From Lampris incognitus (Eukaryota; Chordata; Actinopteri; Lampriformes; Lampridae), in NCBI RefSeq assembly GCF_029633865.1, contig NC_079216.1, positions 65,151,297 to 65,215,296 on the forward strand: a stretch of 64,000 nt of DNA, given 5' to 3'. Of the stretch, positions 22,680 to 64,000 are shown in pieces. Below the pieces are notes generated by a model that worked only from the letters and a program-made list of their open reading frames with translations, had not been told where the DNA came from and did not search any database. Position 1 is the stretch's first letter. Every line of letters begins with the position of its first letter. The position numbers were made by a program, and so were the translations under genes.

Positions 22680-23220
22680 CCTCACTGTACACCTCATCCA
22701 TGTTTCATTAAGAAAGAGTAAATCACCAACCGCGTGCCGCCCATTCAGTCATCAATACTGCATGCCCTACTCCTATTTATGCCATTCTTTCACTGCGCTG
22801 CGTAGAACAGCCAGAAGGGGGGAGGGTGGGGTGGGGGTTCTGGGGTTTATTTGATGACAGTGACACAAAAGCAAGGCAGCAGTCTGTGCTAGCTGCATGT
22901 TCCTGAACAGCGTGGCGCTAGCTCGCACATCACAACTGTTGGGAAACGAGTGAAGCTCGGTGTTATTTTCGTCTTCTTCTTCCCATCGGTTATTGAACGA
23001 GTGACCTCCTCGTCCCCGGGGGGCAGGGGGAGGAGGGGGGGGAGGAGCAGGTCATGTTTTGATCTGGTTCTAGTAGCTCCCAAGGTGAAGAAAGACAGAC
23101 TCCTTTCCTACCACACTGAGCCGCCGCCGCTCGCACAGCTGTCTTCCATCACCGCCACCGCCGCGTGTGTGTGCGTTTGCTTTCGTAGCTGCGCTTTTGT
23201 GATTGCGTCTGCAAATATAC
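22680..23220. other. No gene recognised
   Basis: Includes a G-rich segment at 23015-23045 and a pyrimidine-rich segment at 23120-23165. No domain. Confidence 0.35.
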
Positions 23221-23225
23221 GTGTG

Positions 23226-23280
<55 letters not shown>
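23221..23280 (+). repeat. (GT)n microsatellite
   Basis: About 24 uninterrupted GT units after gtgtgcat. Confidence 0.95.
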
Positions 23281-23819
23281 TTGCAGTATCCCCATAATAA
23301 CCGGGATGCCAATGCATCTGTCCTGTCATAGGCGGCAATCCAATACCCGTGGCAGCGGGGGAAGCTGCGTCACCGTGTCATATATCTCATACGGCGGTAT
23401 TTTAATTCCATAATGGTTATTCATTATGCCGACCGGGAGCACGCAGAAACATCCACCTCTCCCTGACGAATCACTCGGACACATCCTAGAATCAGTCTAG
23501 ATTGGCCCATTTCTTACTTGAACAAATGACATTTCCCTTGATAGATTTATTTCCTGGGCTACGTCTCTTTAATGCTGCACGCTGCCTGTTCCAGTCACTC
23601 ACTGCTGCCTTGCGTGAGGCTGGTGTTGACTGGGAGGCTGCGGGTGGGCGGGACGAGGAGGTGAGCCGTGCAGACGGGTATTGGAAAGGGTAGGTGGGAG
23701 GCAAACGTGGTTAATTTGCCTGTTTTTCAGCCTTGTGGTTAATTTTGCTGAGCCGAATGCTCCCATTTAGGAGATTATGTTCCCAAGCCTGTGGAGATCC
23801 ACAGGAGGGTAGGCGGAGG

Positions 23820-24000
23820 TCAAAGAGAGAGAGGGAGGGAGAGAGAGAGAAACAGGGAGATGGAGAGGGAGAGAGAGAGAGAGGGAGGGAGGGAGAGGGA
23901 GCAAAATAGAAACAGAGGGAGCTGGATAGAGAAAGAGAGGAAGAGAGAGCAAAAGAGAGAGAGAGGGAGAGAGAAATGGGGAGGTGGAGCGCGGGGTTCG
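23820..24000 (+). repeat. GA-rich polypurine stretch
   Basis: gagagagagggagggagaga type sequence, nearly all purine on the + strand for about 160 bp. Confidence 0.85.
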
Positions 24001-24411
24001 GTGATGGGTACACACGTTAGAGAGGAATGAAGGCTGCAAATGGGAAAGACTTTCAAGCAGAGGGTGAATGGCCGGGGTTGGGGTGTGGGGGTGAGGAGAA
24101 GAGAGATGCGGGTGGGGGAAGGGGAGAACCGCTCGTCTGTATTGAGGAGTAGAATAATCTGGAGGGTCCTTGCGTGGGCAGAAGGTGAGCAGATGGGGGG
24201 GGGGTGTATTATTTGAAGAGAGCTGAGTAAACACTATTGGAAGGGCTCAAACTTTCAATGGGTTTCAACAATCCCCCCCCCCCTTCTCCACAGACGTAGT
24301 CGACCCCACTACCCCACATACCACAGCTCTCGACAGCGTGGGTAGGTTCTGCCCTCTCTGCACACACACTTGCATCCAGATGAGTTGATGAGCTGCGAGA
24401 TGATCAGGACA

Positions 24412-24878
24412 CTCGAGGCCCATGGTGTGGGTGAATCGAGGCCCATGGTGTGGCCCATGGTGTGGGTGAATCGAGGCCCATGGTGTGGCCCATGGTGTGG
24501 GTGAATCGAGGCCCATGGTGTGGCCCATGGTGTGGGTGAATCGAGGCCCATGGTGTGGCCCATGGTGTGGGTGAATCGAGGCCCATGGTGTGGCCCATGG
24601 TGTGGGTGAATCGAGGCCCATGGTGTGGGTGAATCGAGGCCCATGGTGTGGCCCATGGTGTGGGTGAATCGAGGCCCATGGTGTGGCCCATGGTGTGGGT
24701 GAATCGAGGCCCATGGTGTGGCCCATGGTGTGGGTGAATCGAGGCCCATGGTGTGGGTGAATCGAGGCCCATGGTGGGGGTGAATCGAGGCCCATGGTGT
24801 GGGTGAATCGAGGCCCATGGTGTGGGTAAATCGAGGCCCATGGTGTGGGTGAATCGAGGCCCATGGTGTGGGTGAATA
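24412..24878 (+). repeat. Composite 23/12-bp minisatellite
   Basis: Alternates a 23-bp unit (GGTGTGGGTGAATCGAGGCC plus CAT) with a 12-bp unit (GGTGTGGCCCAT). The two units share CCCATGGTGTGG, so the short one looks like a deletion form of the long one. The right end is made of long units only. Confidence 0.92.
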
Positions 24879-24881
24879 GGA

Positions 24882-26690
24882 AAATGTAGACCAGGAGACT
24901 GAAGTGGTGCTTCAGGATGGGTCAGTTTCCTTGAAACTGAGAAGTCCCTTTGGGCTCCGTACGAACCCGCACATACTCAAGGACGTGTCCTCCTTTTTGT
25001 TGGACTAATGTTATTCAGTGTATTTTTGAGCCATAGCTGGGCTGAAAGGCGGCGGCGGCGGTGGGGGGGGGGGGGGGCGGGTGAGGATGCTATTCAGAAC
25101 CGTTACGAGCCGGAGAAGCTAAACCTGAAATGAGAATCGGCAAAATAACGAAAAGAGAAAGTTTGCCTTTAAGGCGGTTTAAAAAAGATGGCAAAGAGAC
25201 GAGGAAAGAAAGCATGGAGCAGCGGTGAAGGAGGTGAGGAGGACGTCCAGGGTGGAGGACACCAGCGAAGGAAAGAACAAAGAGTGGATGAGTGTGGTGG
25301 AGATGTGTATTGAGAGGATTCAATGGAGGGGGAGTGGAGAACTCTTGAGTCTGGAGGCCTGAATGAGTCCCTCATACTGGATGTTCTCACCGCCCTCTCC
25401 TCCATTCAAGTAGGGGCCCGATCGGGTGTTTCAAAGACGGGCGATTTCCAAACGGAAAAAAACAAAACAAGCTATTAAACGCTCTCGAGCTTCACACAAA
25501 TCGGTAACACAAATTGGCCATGACAAACAACTGTACTACAAGTGTAAGAAACTGTGGATTTTTTGTTTTGTTTGATGAAGCAATATACAATTACTGTTAT
25601 CGCCTGTTGAACATCTCATCACTTTTAAACCACATTGCATTCATCAGGTCACAAAAAATATGGACCGTAGAAATGGGGACTCGCGTTCCCAAATGGGCCG
25701 TTCACTCCTAATTCACCTTAAACAACGGTTCTGTCTGGCTCCGGCTGTAGCGGATTGGGTTACATGATCCCTGGAATAATGAACTGGTGCGTCAATGCTG
25801 CCAATCCCAAGTAGCAGAGAAAAGAGACTGTCTGTTCCAGCCCTAATCCAGTCAGTTCGGGAAGCAGAGTCGCTGGCGTGACACTTGTTCCCTTTAGTTC
25901 TCTGTGTCCCCTCTGGAAATTTCAAGCGCCAGCCGGCATTAGCATAACCGTGAGGCCTATCTGCTCACTACCGGATTAGTGAAGCTCTCCGCCCACTTTC
26001 TGATGGCTCTTTATCCAGATGGATAGGGCCTGTTAGAGGTCTTAACCACACCATCCCTACTAAAGTCATTATCATTCACCACGAGGAGGGAACCGCTCAC
26101 CGAGGGTCTGCCGTTTGGAGAGAGATTGACATCTCATTTGGGACGGTTTAAGAGAAAAGAAAGGAAACACCCCTTTGGACTTTGATGGATTAGTCAGTAA
26201 GCATCCAACCAAAACGTCTCCATGCTCATTAAATGATGATTAAATAGGATTATCATGTCGCTTTACAGCAATAGTGTTTGTATTTTGCTCTTTTCATAAG
26301 ACGATATGGAGAATCGGACTAATCCTGACTCGACTCCTGACTCCCGGTTTTCCCCAAGAAAAGCGTTGAAGCTTCGCAGCTCTTAACTCTTTCAATTTAG
26401 CACCCGAGGTGGTAGATCAGTCTACAGTCTCATCCGTGGTACCTTGGTCATGGAGTTGCCAGTTATTTACAAGTGATCTGCCCCGACTAAAAAACTTATT
26501 TGTTGCCCACTGGTTCCTGACACATAAGACTTATGTCATAAGAAGAGTAAAGCATAGACAACGCTTCTTTCTGTGTCCTTCCATGTGGGGGTCCAAATTT
26601 GAGTGTTACCATCACCAGCAGACCGTTATAGGTCTATATCTGTGTTGGCCAAATAATTCCACAAGCTTCAGTACTGTGGCGCTTTTTGTT
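24882..26690. other. No gene recognised
   Basis: Mixed, locally AT-rich sequence with a G run at 25063-25080. No exon-like frame with conserved motifs. Confidence 0.35.
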
Positions 26691-26691
26691 G

Positions 26692-27103
26692 GGGGGGGGG
26701 GTTACCCCTTTTTCTCCACAGTTGTATCTGGCCAATTACCCCACTCTTCCAAGCCATCCCTGTCACTGCATGGAGGGCTGCAGACTACCACATGCCTCCT
26801 CCCATACATGTGGAATCGCCAGCCGCTTCTTTTCACCTGATAATGATGAGTTTCACCAGGAGGATGTAGGATCACGCTATTTCCCCCCCAGTCCCCCCCC
26901 CCCCCGAACAGGCGCCCCGACCGACTAGAGGAAGCGCTAGTGCAGCGACCAGGACACATACCCACATCCGGCTTCCCACCTGCAGACACGGCCAACTGTG
27001 TCTGTAGGGACGCCCGACCAAGCCGGAGCCAACACGGGGATTCGAACCGGCGATCCCCATGTTGGTAGGCAACGGAATAGACCACTATGGTACCCAGATG
27101 CCC
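26692..27103 (-). mobile_element. SINE-A copy 8
   Basis: Recognisable from ctccacagttgtatctggcc through to ggtacccagatgccc. Small deletions in the body; the ends of any target duplication are too degraded to call. Confidence 0.8.
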
Positions 27104-27159
27104 AGTGGCTCTTATGTGAGGTAAACTAATCCATTAGACCCACGTAAGTTAGATGAATG

Positions 27160-27448
27160 ACGTCTAACCTACCTGCTAGCAGCAGGCATGGAAACAAGTC
27201 CATGAATACTGGGATGGCAGCCAGCACTTCACCTGTGCCCCCGTCCACAGGGTTAGTGGTTGTGTCAGGAAGGGCATCCGATGTAAAACGTTGCTAAATC
27301 AGTATGCGGGCTGACAGGACCATACCGGATCAGTCGAGGCTAACGACGGCCGCCACTGGTGCTGTGCCCTGACAGGGTGCCGACGGAATCCGCTGTGGTG
27401 ACCCCTGAGCAACAGGAAACGAGCCGAAAGAAGAAGAAGAAGAAGAAG
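27160..27448 (+). mobile_element. RTE-like retroposon 3' end with (AAG)n tail
   Basis: Contains GTCAGGAAGGGCATCCGATG and CCGCTGTGGTGACCCCTGAG and ends in six AAG units. Perfect 12 bp target duplication GTTAGATGAATG at 27148-27159 and 27449-27460. 289 bp, a 5'-truncated LINE or its SINE derivative. Confidence 0.85.
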
Positions 27449-27767
27449 GTTAGATGAATGGCATGCTGCCTTGTGAGGAACCAGCTACGCCACATACCAA
27501 AAGCACAGACTCACCGCAATTCTTTTCATCCCTGCAGAGTAAACCGTGTATATCGCCACCGGGGTCACGGTTGTGTCGTACTCCAAACCGGATAGCTAAA
27601 TGCACACTACAGCCGTTTAGCACATGTGACACACTTGACGTTTTAATGAAGTTAAGTTTTGGCTGTGGGGAGCAAATTTAAAAGTGTGCCGTTTTACTGG
27701 GTATGAACGGCGCTACATAGCTAACACATGGCTGACATAAAATAATAGCTTAGCGGCATTGCAACAG

Positions 27768-28175
27768 CTTTTTTTTTTTTTTTTTTGTATTTTCTCCCCA
27801 GTTGTACTTTGCCAATTACCCCACTCTTCTGAGCCGTCCCGGTCTCTGCTCCACCCCCTCTGCCGATCCGGGGAGGGCTGCAGACTACCACATGCCTCCT
27901 CCCATACATGTGGAGTCACCAGCCGCTCCTTTTCACCTGACAGTGAGGAGTTTCCCCAGGGGGACATAGGGCGTGGGAGGATCACGCTATTCCCCCCAGT
28001 TCCCCCTCCTCCCTGAACAGGTGCCCCGACCGGCCAGAGGAGGCGCTAGTGCAGCGACCAGGACACATACCCATTTCCGGCTTCCCGCCTGTAGGGACGC
28101 CCGACCAAGCCGGAGGCAACAGGGGGATTCGAACCGGCGATCCCCTTGTTGGTAGGCAACGGAATAGACCGCTAC
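27768..28175 (-). mobile_element. SINE-A copy 9, truncated head
   Basis: Has a long T run on the + strand (A tail) and most of the body, lacks the conserved ACAATTGGCC segment, and stops inside the tRNA-like head before the usual terminal ggcgtccgg. Confidence 0.8.
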
Positions 28176-29099
28176 TTTTAAGCCATGTGTAGATTTCTGC
28201 AGTGACAGAAAAAAAACAACCACATGAAAACAAACAAAAGAGCGGAAGAGAGAGAAAAGTTGCGTGAAAGAGAGCGATCTCAAGATTTAAAAAAGGAGGG
28301 AGAAAAGAAAGAAGAGCAGAAAGGGGAAAAAGACTGCTGTCGCAGAAGGGTTATTTTTTCATTGCTCGCTAAATATTTACACATTTGTGTTCATCATTTC
28401 AACAGTGTTGTGCATCTCCTGTACATGCGTGACTGTCAGTGTTCTCAAAGAGCGTCGGCAATACTGCATCTGATTAGGGCCACGCCAGTTAAGCCCCATG
28501 AACTGAACTGAACTGAGACAGACAGACACACACACAGACAGACAGAGAGACTTTCAACAACACTTTAACAAAAATCACAAGAAAATGACAACACAAAGAC
28601 CAACATGGTCAGTAGCGTCAGACTGACAGAATCTAAATCATGTCAGGACCCCCCCCCCCCCCAAGACCAGCTCACCATATCTTTACAACACCACACACTG
28701 CCAGACCATCCATCATTGTGACGTAGCAAACATCCACTTTTAAAGGAGCTCTTAAGATTTTTATAAACACAAAAACAGAGACGGAGAGAGACGGAGTACT
28801 AGCGAAAGAACAAATGACGGCAGAAAGGAAGAAAAGAAGGAATGTGTTTCTAGATCAACAGAGGGGGAGAAAAGGCAGGAAGAGAAAGGTGAGGTTAGCC
28901 AAAAAAACGCACCATGTACTCTGTTCACAAGTGCAGAGTTAAATTCTGCAAAAAAAGAAGAAAAACAAAGGAAAGGGGGGGGGTCGTATAAATTCAACAT
29001 GAAAGTATTGCACCATTTTATTTATCGCAGAGCCTTACACATTATGCAGATATAATAAATTCACAAAGTTGAAATCGATCCAAACCGTAGAATAAGATC
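28176..29099. other. No gene recognised
   Basis: Purine-rich 28225-28340 and 28780-28980, plus a C run at 28650-28662. Lies 1-2 kb upstream of sema3a exon 1 and could include regulatory sequence. Confidence 0.3.
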
Positions 29100-30113
29100 T
29101 CCTAAAACCCTCTCCTCCTCCTCCCCCCGTGCTATCCAGCACCTCCTGCTCTGCTCTTACCTCTCTTCTTCTACCATTTTTCTTTTGCTTTCACAGTTTC
29201 TGTAACTCCTGCGCTTTCCATACTCCTGCTCACCCTTTCTCCCGCCTACAATCTCTTCTGCCCCCCCCCCCCACCCTCTCTCTCCCCCCTCTCCTCTCTC
29301 TCTCTCTCTCCTCTCTCTCCCTCGCTCTCCCACAGACTACACTGTCTGCCTCAGCTGTTCTCAGTTGCTCTGTGTGCCTTGTGCTGTGTAGATGGGGCAG
29401 TGCTACGCTAAGTGGGGCTGGACAAGTCTACAGCACTATTAACTACCGAGAGAGAGAGGGTGGGGGGGGGGAGAGCGAGAGAGAGAGAGAGAGAGCGAGA
29501 GTCTCAGTGCAGATTTTGCTTACCAAGCAGACTGGATTAACAGCTGAAACAGACTGGACCAGTTTTCCTTTTTCTAACTTAAAGAAAAAAAGACTGAGAG
29601 AAAATGTGGGCGGCTGTCCAGAGGGAGCGCTGCATGCTGGATAACTTGTGACGCTGAGACGTATGACAGTCGGACCTCCACCAGCTGAGTACTGGGAGGG
29701 TTTTACTGTGGTGGACGTGCCTTTGCTGTAGTCTTCAGTTCATTTTATTTATTTATTTATCTATTTATTTAACATATATATCTATATATCAGTCGTGCCG
29801 GGTCTCACTTGCAGTGACGCTGACCTAAACCCACCACTCCATTTGCAGGTTCTGCCCTCCCTGGAGTCGGACTCTGGGACTAACCTTGGCTTTTGACCCC
29901 TGTCACAGGTACTGTATTGATTTAGCGTGGGGGACAAACCTGCCAAGAGCCGGTTCGGACAGAAAGAGCGGCGGAAGTGGCTGGACCACAGGAAGCTCTT
30001 TTTCTCTGACAAGAAACCCACACTTGTTCCAAGTCTAACGGCGAGTCTCCCGACGGCTGCACTGGAGGAGGGTATTTCGGGGGCATACCTGGACCGTTTT
30101 GTTGCCTGGGACC
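29100..30113 (+). promoter_or_regulatory. Presumed sema3a promoter / 5' UTR region
   Basis: Pyrimidine-rich to 29340, then a GA-rich stretch 29445-29505 and an ATTT repeat near 29745-29790. cctgtcacag at about 29899-29908 is a plausible acceptor for a 5' UTR exon ending at the start codon, since no ATG occurs between it and 30114. No TATA box or CpG island is obvious, so the true start site could be further upstream. Confidence 0.3.
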
Positions 30114-62093
<31,980 letters not shown>

Positions 62094-62232
62094 GTACCTC
62101 GACAGAAGCAAAGATGTTTGTGTGTGTGTGTGTGGGGGGGATTAGCCACTAAAATGACAACAGAACTAGCATGCAGAGATTAGTATATGATGCTGGCCCC
62201 ATTTAATTATTTTAAACTTTGTTCATATTCAT

Positions 62233-62568
62233 TAGGGGTGTAAGAAAATATCGATACACTCGAATATCACGACATTATCTTTTGTGATACTGTATCGATT
62301 CTCAAAATCACTATATCAATTTTTAACTGTTAACATGTAAAGGTTCGCGATGAACATTTTGTGTTGTATGTAACCCCACGACCGCTAGATAACAGTGTTG
62401 TAATCCATCTTCAGCCATCTGACTCTTCCACTCCAACCCAACAACGTAAACTGAGACAGGAAGTAGCATAAGCACAAAGAACAGAGGCCTATGAAACCAA
62501 TATATCGCCTCTCTTACAGTATCGTGATACGTATCGTGTCGCCAGATTCTCGCCAGTACACAGCCCTA
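62233..62568 (+). mobile_element. Second hAT-type MITE family (sema3a intron 15)
   Basis: Ends TAGGGGTGT and ACAGCCCTA are imperfect inverted repeats. The flanks are perfect 8 bp duplications ATATTCAT at 62225-62232 and 62569-62576. The inside is rich in ATCGATA/TATCGT motifs. 336 bp, non-coding. Confidence 0.88.
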
Positions 62569-62606
62569 ATATTCATACTGTACGTAAATCGTTAATGTCA
62601 TGACAT

Positions 62607-62940
62607 GAGGCAGCACAGTGGTTAGCACGGTCGCCTCACAGCAAGAAGGTCCTGGGTTCGAGCCCCGGGGTAGTCCAACCTCGGTGGATCATCCCGGGCC
62701 GTCCTCTGTGTGGAGTTTGCATGTTCTCTGGGGGCTCCGGTTTCCTCCCACACTCCAAAGACATGTAAGATAGGTGAATCAGCAGTACTAAATTGTCCCT
62801 TAGTGTGTGTGGGCCCTGTGATGGCCTGGCGGCCTGTCCAGGGTGTCTCCCCGCCTGCCGCCCAGTGACTGCTGGAATAGGCTCCAGCATCCCCACGACC
62901 CTGAGAGCAGGATAAGCGGTTCAGATAATGGATGGATGGA
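62607..62940 (+). mobile_element. V-SINE, full length, with perfect target duplication (intron 15)
   Basis: Head with B box GGTTCGAGCCC, core, LINE-like tail and (GGAT)n end. Bounded by TCATGACAT at 62598-62606 and 62941-62949, identical on both sides, so a comparatively young insertion. Confidence 0.88.
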
Positions 62941-62949
62941 TCATGACAT

Positions 62950-64000
62950 TATAGTGAGTGAGCATTATATAATTTGCAAACGTCATATTTGAGCTAGTAG
63001 CATTCTGCACATTTCCCTTCTTCATTTTAAAAACAAAATCAATCTAATTTCTGCACAGCTTTGAACACAAAATGTTCCCGAAGCAGCTGTTGGCTTTTCC
63101 TGTAGCGATCAAGAGAGTAGCGAAAAAAACTGAACGTACGTTTGGTGTGGCATTCGTGTTTTTAATGTGTCTCTGGTGGTGTGAAGATTAGAGTCGGTCC
63201 ATATGAAGCTTGTAATTAACATGGTCAGGATTCCTCCAAGCCTCCTTTCTGTCGCCAAGCCCTCCGCTACACTGCCCCGTTAGTGGGCTGAGTCCAAAAA
63301 CAGGGCTCAGACTGTGGTCAAACAAAATCTCACACTATTTTCTCATGACATTTCTCTTTTTTTTCCTAGTCAGAAACAAAGAAGCCTGCTGTCTAAGCTG
63401 CACTATTTGAAGAGGGAGAGTTCATATATGGAGAAAGTTCTATATGTACAGTTTGTGTCCTGTAGCCACCCACATAGTAGGAGCCGCACATTGGTTTCTC
63501 ATCTTAGAGAGGTGGTGGAGTGGGATGGCATGGGGTGCCCCGCTTCCTTTTCACAGCCAAAACCCACAAGAGTTCCAAAGTCCAAAAACCGCGAGCTTAA
63601 AGGAAGAGGGGGAAAGCATGACCGTGGAGGGGCATGACGAAATGACAACTTCACAGACTGCTTAAATGCTGAACTGTCAAATCTAAAACAGGCTTTGGAG
63701 GACAGACGGAAACAACACTGACCTTAGGGTGCAGGAACGTGCCTAGATTTGATTGAACCGCATCTCGCGTACTTCGCTGTATAAAACCCAGGTTTCGGTT
63801 ACAGGCCATTTCCTCTGGAAACAGACTGGCTGACTGGCTGTGTGGTGGGAACTGCCTATTTTGCACATGATTGAGTGTGATAAGAAAAGAAACAGACAAA
63901 TAATGTGAAACGCAGTCACTAAATAGCACAAAAAAAATACACAGATTCAGCCGCCAAACATTGGCACAACTGAGAGAGGGAAACGTTAACGACCAAGAAA
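62950..64000. other. Intron 15 sequence, no further sema3a exon seen
   Basis: Frames at 63314-63665 lack the Ig-domain motifs expected of the next Sema3A exon. The rest is ordinary sequence. Confidence 0.45.

Noticed and set aside
24265..24864. 199-codon minus-strand frame of PHHGPRFTHTMGLDS repeats
   Set aside because: Pure translation of the 23/12-bp minisatellite.
63314..63665. Candidate next sema3a exon (Ig domain)
   Set aside because: Neither overlapping frame contains the Ig cysteine and tryptophan motifs or the start expected after the exon 15 phase 1 junction.

Overview
This is genomic DNA from a ray-finned (teleost) fish. It holds one recognisable protein-coding gene, the 5' three quarters of a class 3 semaphorin of the Sema3A type. 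The gene is on the + strand, with 15 coding exons between 30114 and 62093, and it runs out of the right edge. The spliced exons join in frame without a stop. They give 575 residues covering a signal peptide, the whole Sema domain, the PSI domain and the furin-type basic cleavage site. The Ig domain and basic C-terminal tail (about 195 more residues in tetrapod SEMA3A) must lie beyond 64000. Teleosts usually carry two co-orthologues (sema3aa, sema3ab), and I cannot separate them from this sequence alone. The teleost assignment rests on the repeat content (V-SINE, Penelope-like element with GIY-YIG endonuclease, hAT and Harbinger MITEs, AAG-tailed RTE-like retroposon) and on the gene structure.

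Layout. 1-30 kb: no exon could be recognised. The stretch holds a Penelope-like fold-back with a hAT MITE nested in it (1.6-3.1 kb), further MITEs (4.0 and 6.9 kb), a 1.55 kb minisatellite of 28-bp units (8.7-10.2 kb), a TG-rich array (10.3-10.8 kb), a broken LINE reverse transcriptase (12.9-13.7 kb), GA- and CA-rich arrays and nine copies of one tRNA-derived SINE. 30.1-44.9 kb: exon 1 and a 14.7 kb first intron, occupied largely by polypurine minisatellites (34.6-36.7 kb) and a MITE whose inside has grown into a pentanucleotide satellite (37.3-38.7 kb). 44.9-62.1 kb: exons 2-15, with introns again loaded with SINEs, MITEs, a second Penelope-like copy split by a Harbinger-like element, and a 27-bp minisatellite (49.1-49.7 kb). 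62.1-64.0 kb: start of intron 15, with a hAT MITE and a V-SINE, each bounded by perfect target-site duplications.

The main structural theme is one SINE family, called 'SINE-A' here. It is about 410 bp, has RNA polymerase III A and B boxes and duplicated target sites of 9-17 bp, and occurs 18 times in 64 kb on both strands. Several copies sit within 45-200 bp of sema3a exons in opposing orientations. One copy is fused to a LINE/V-SINE 3' tail inside a single target-site duplication. No prokaryotic or viral system, CRISPR array or rRNA was found.
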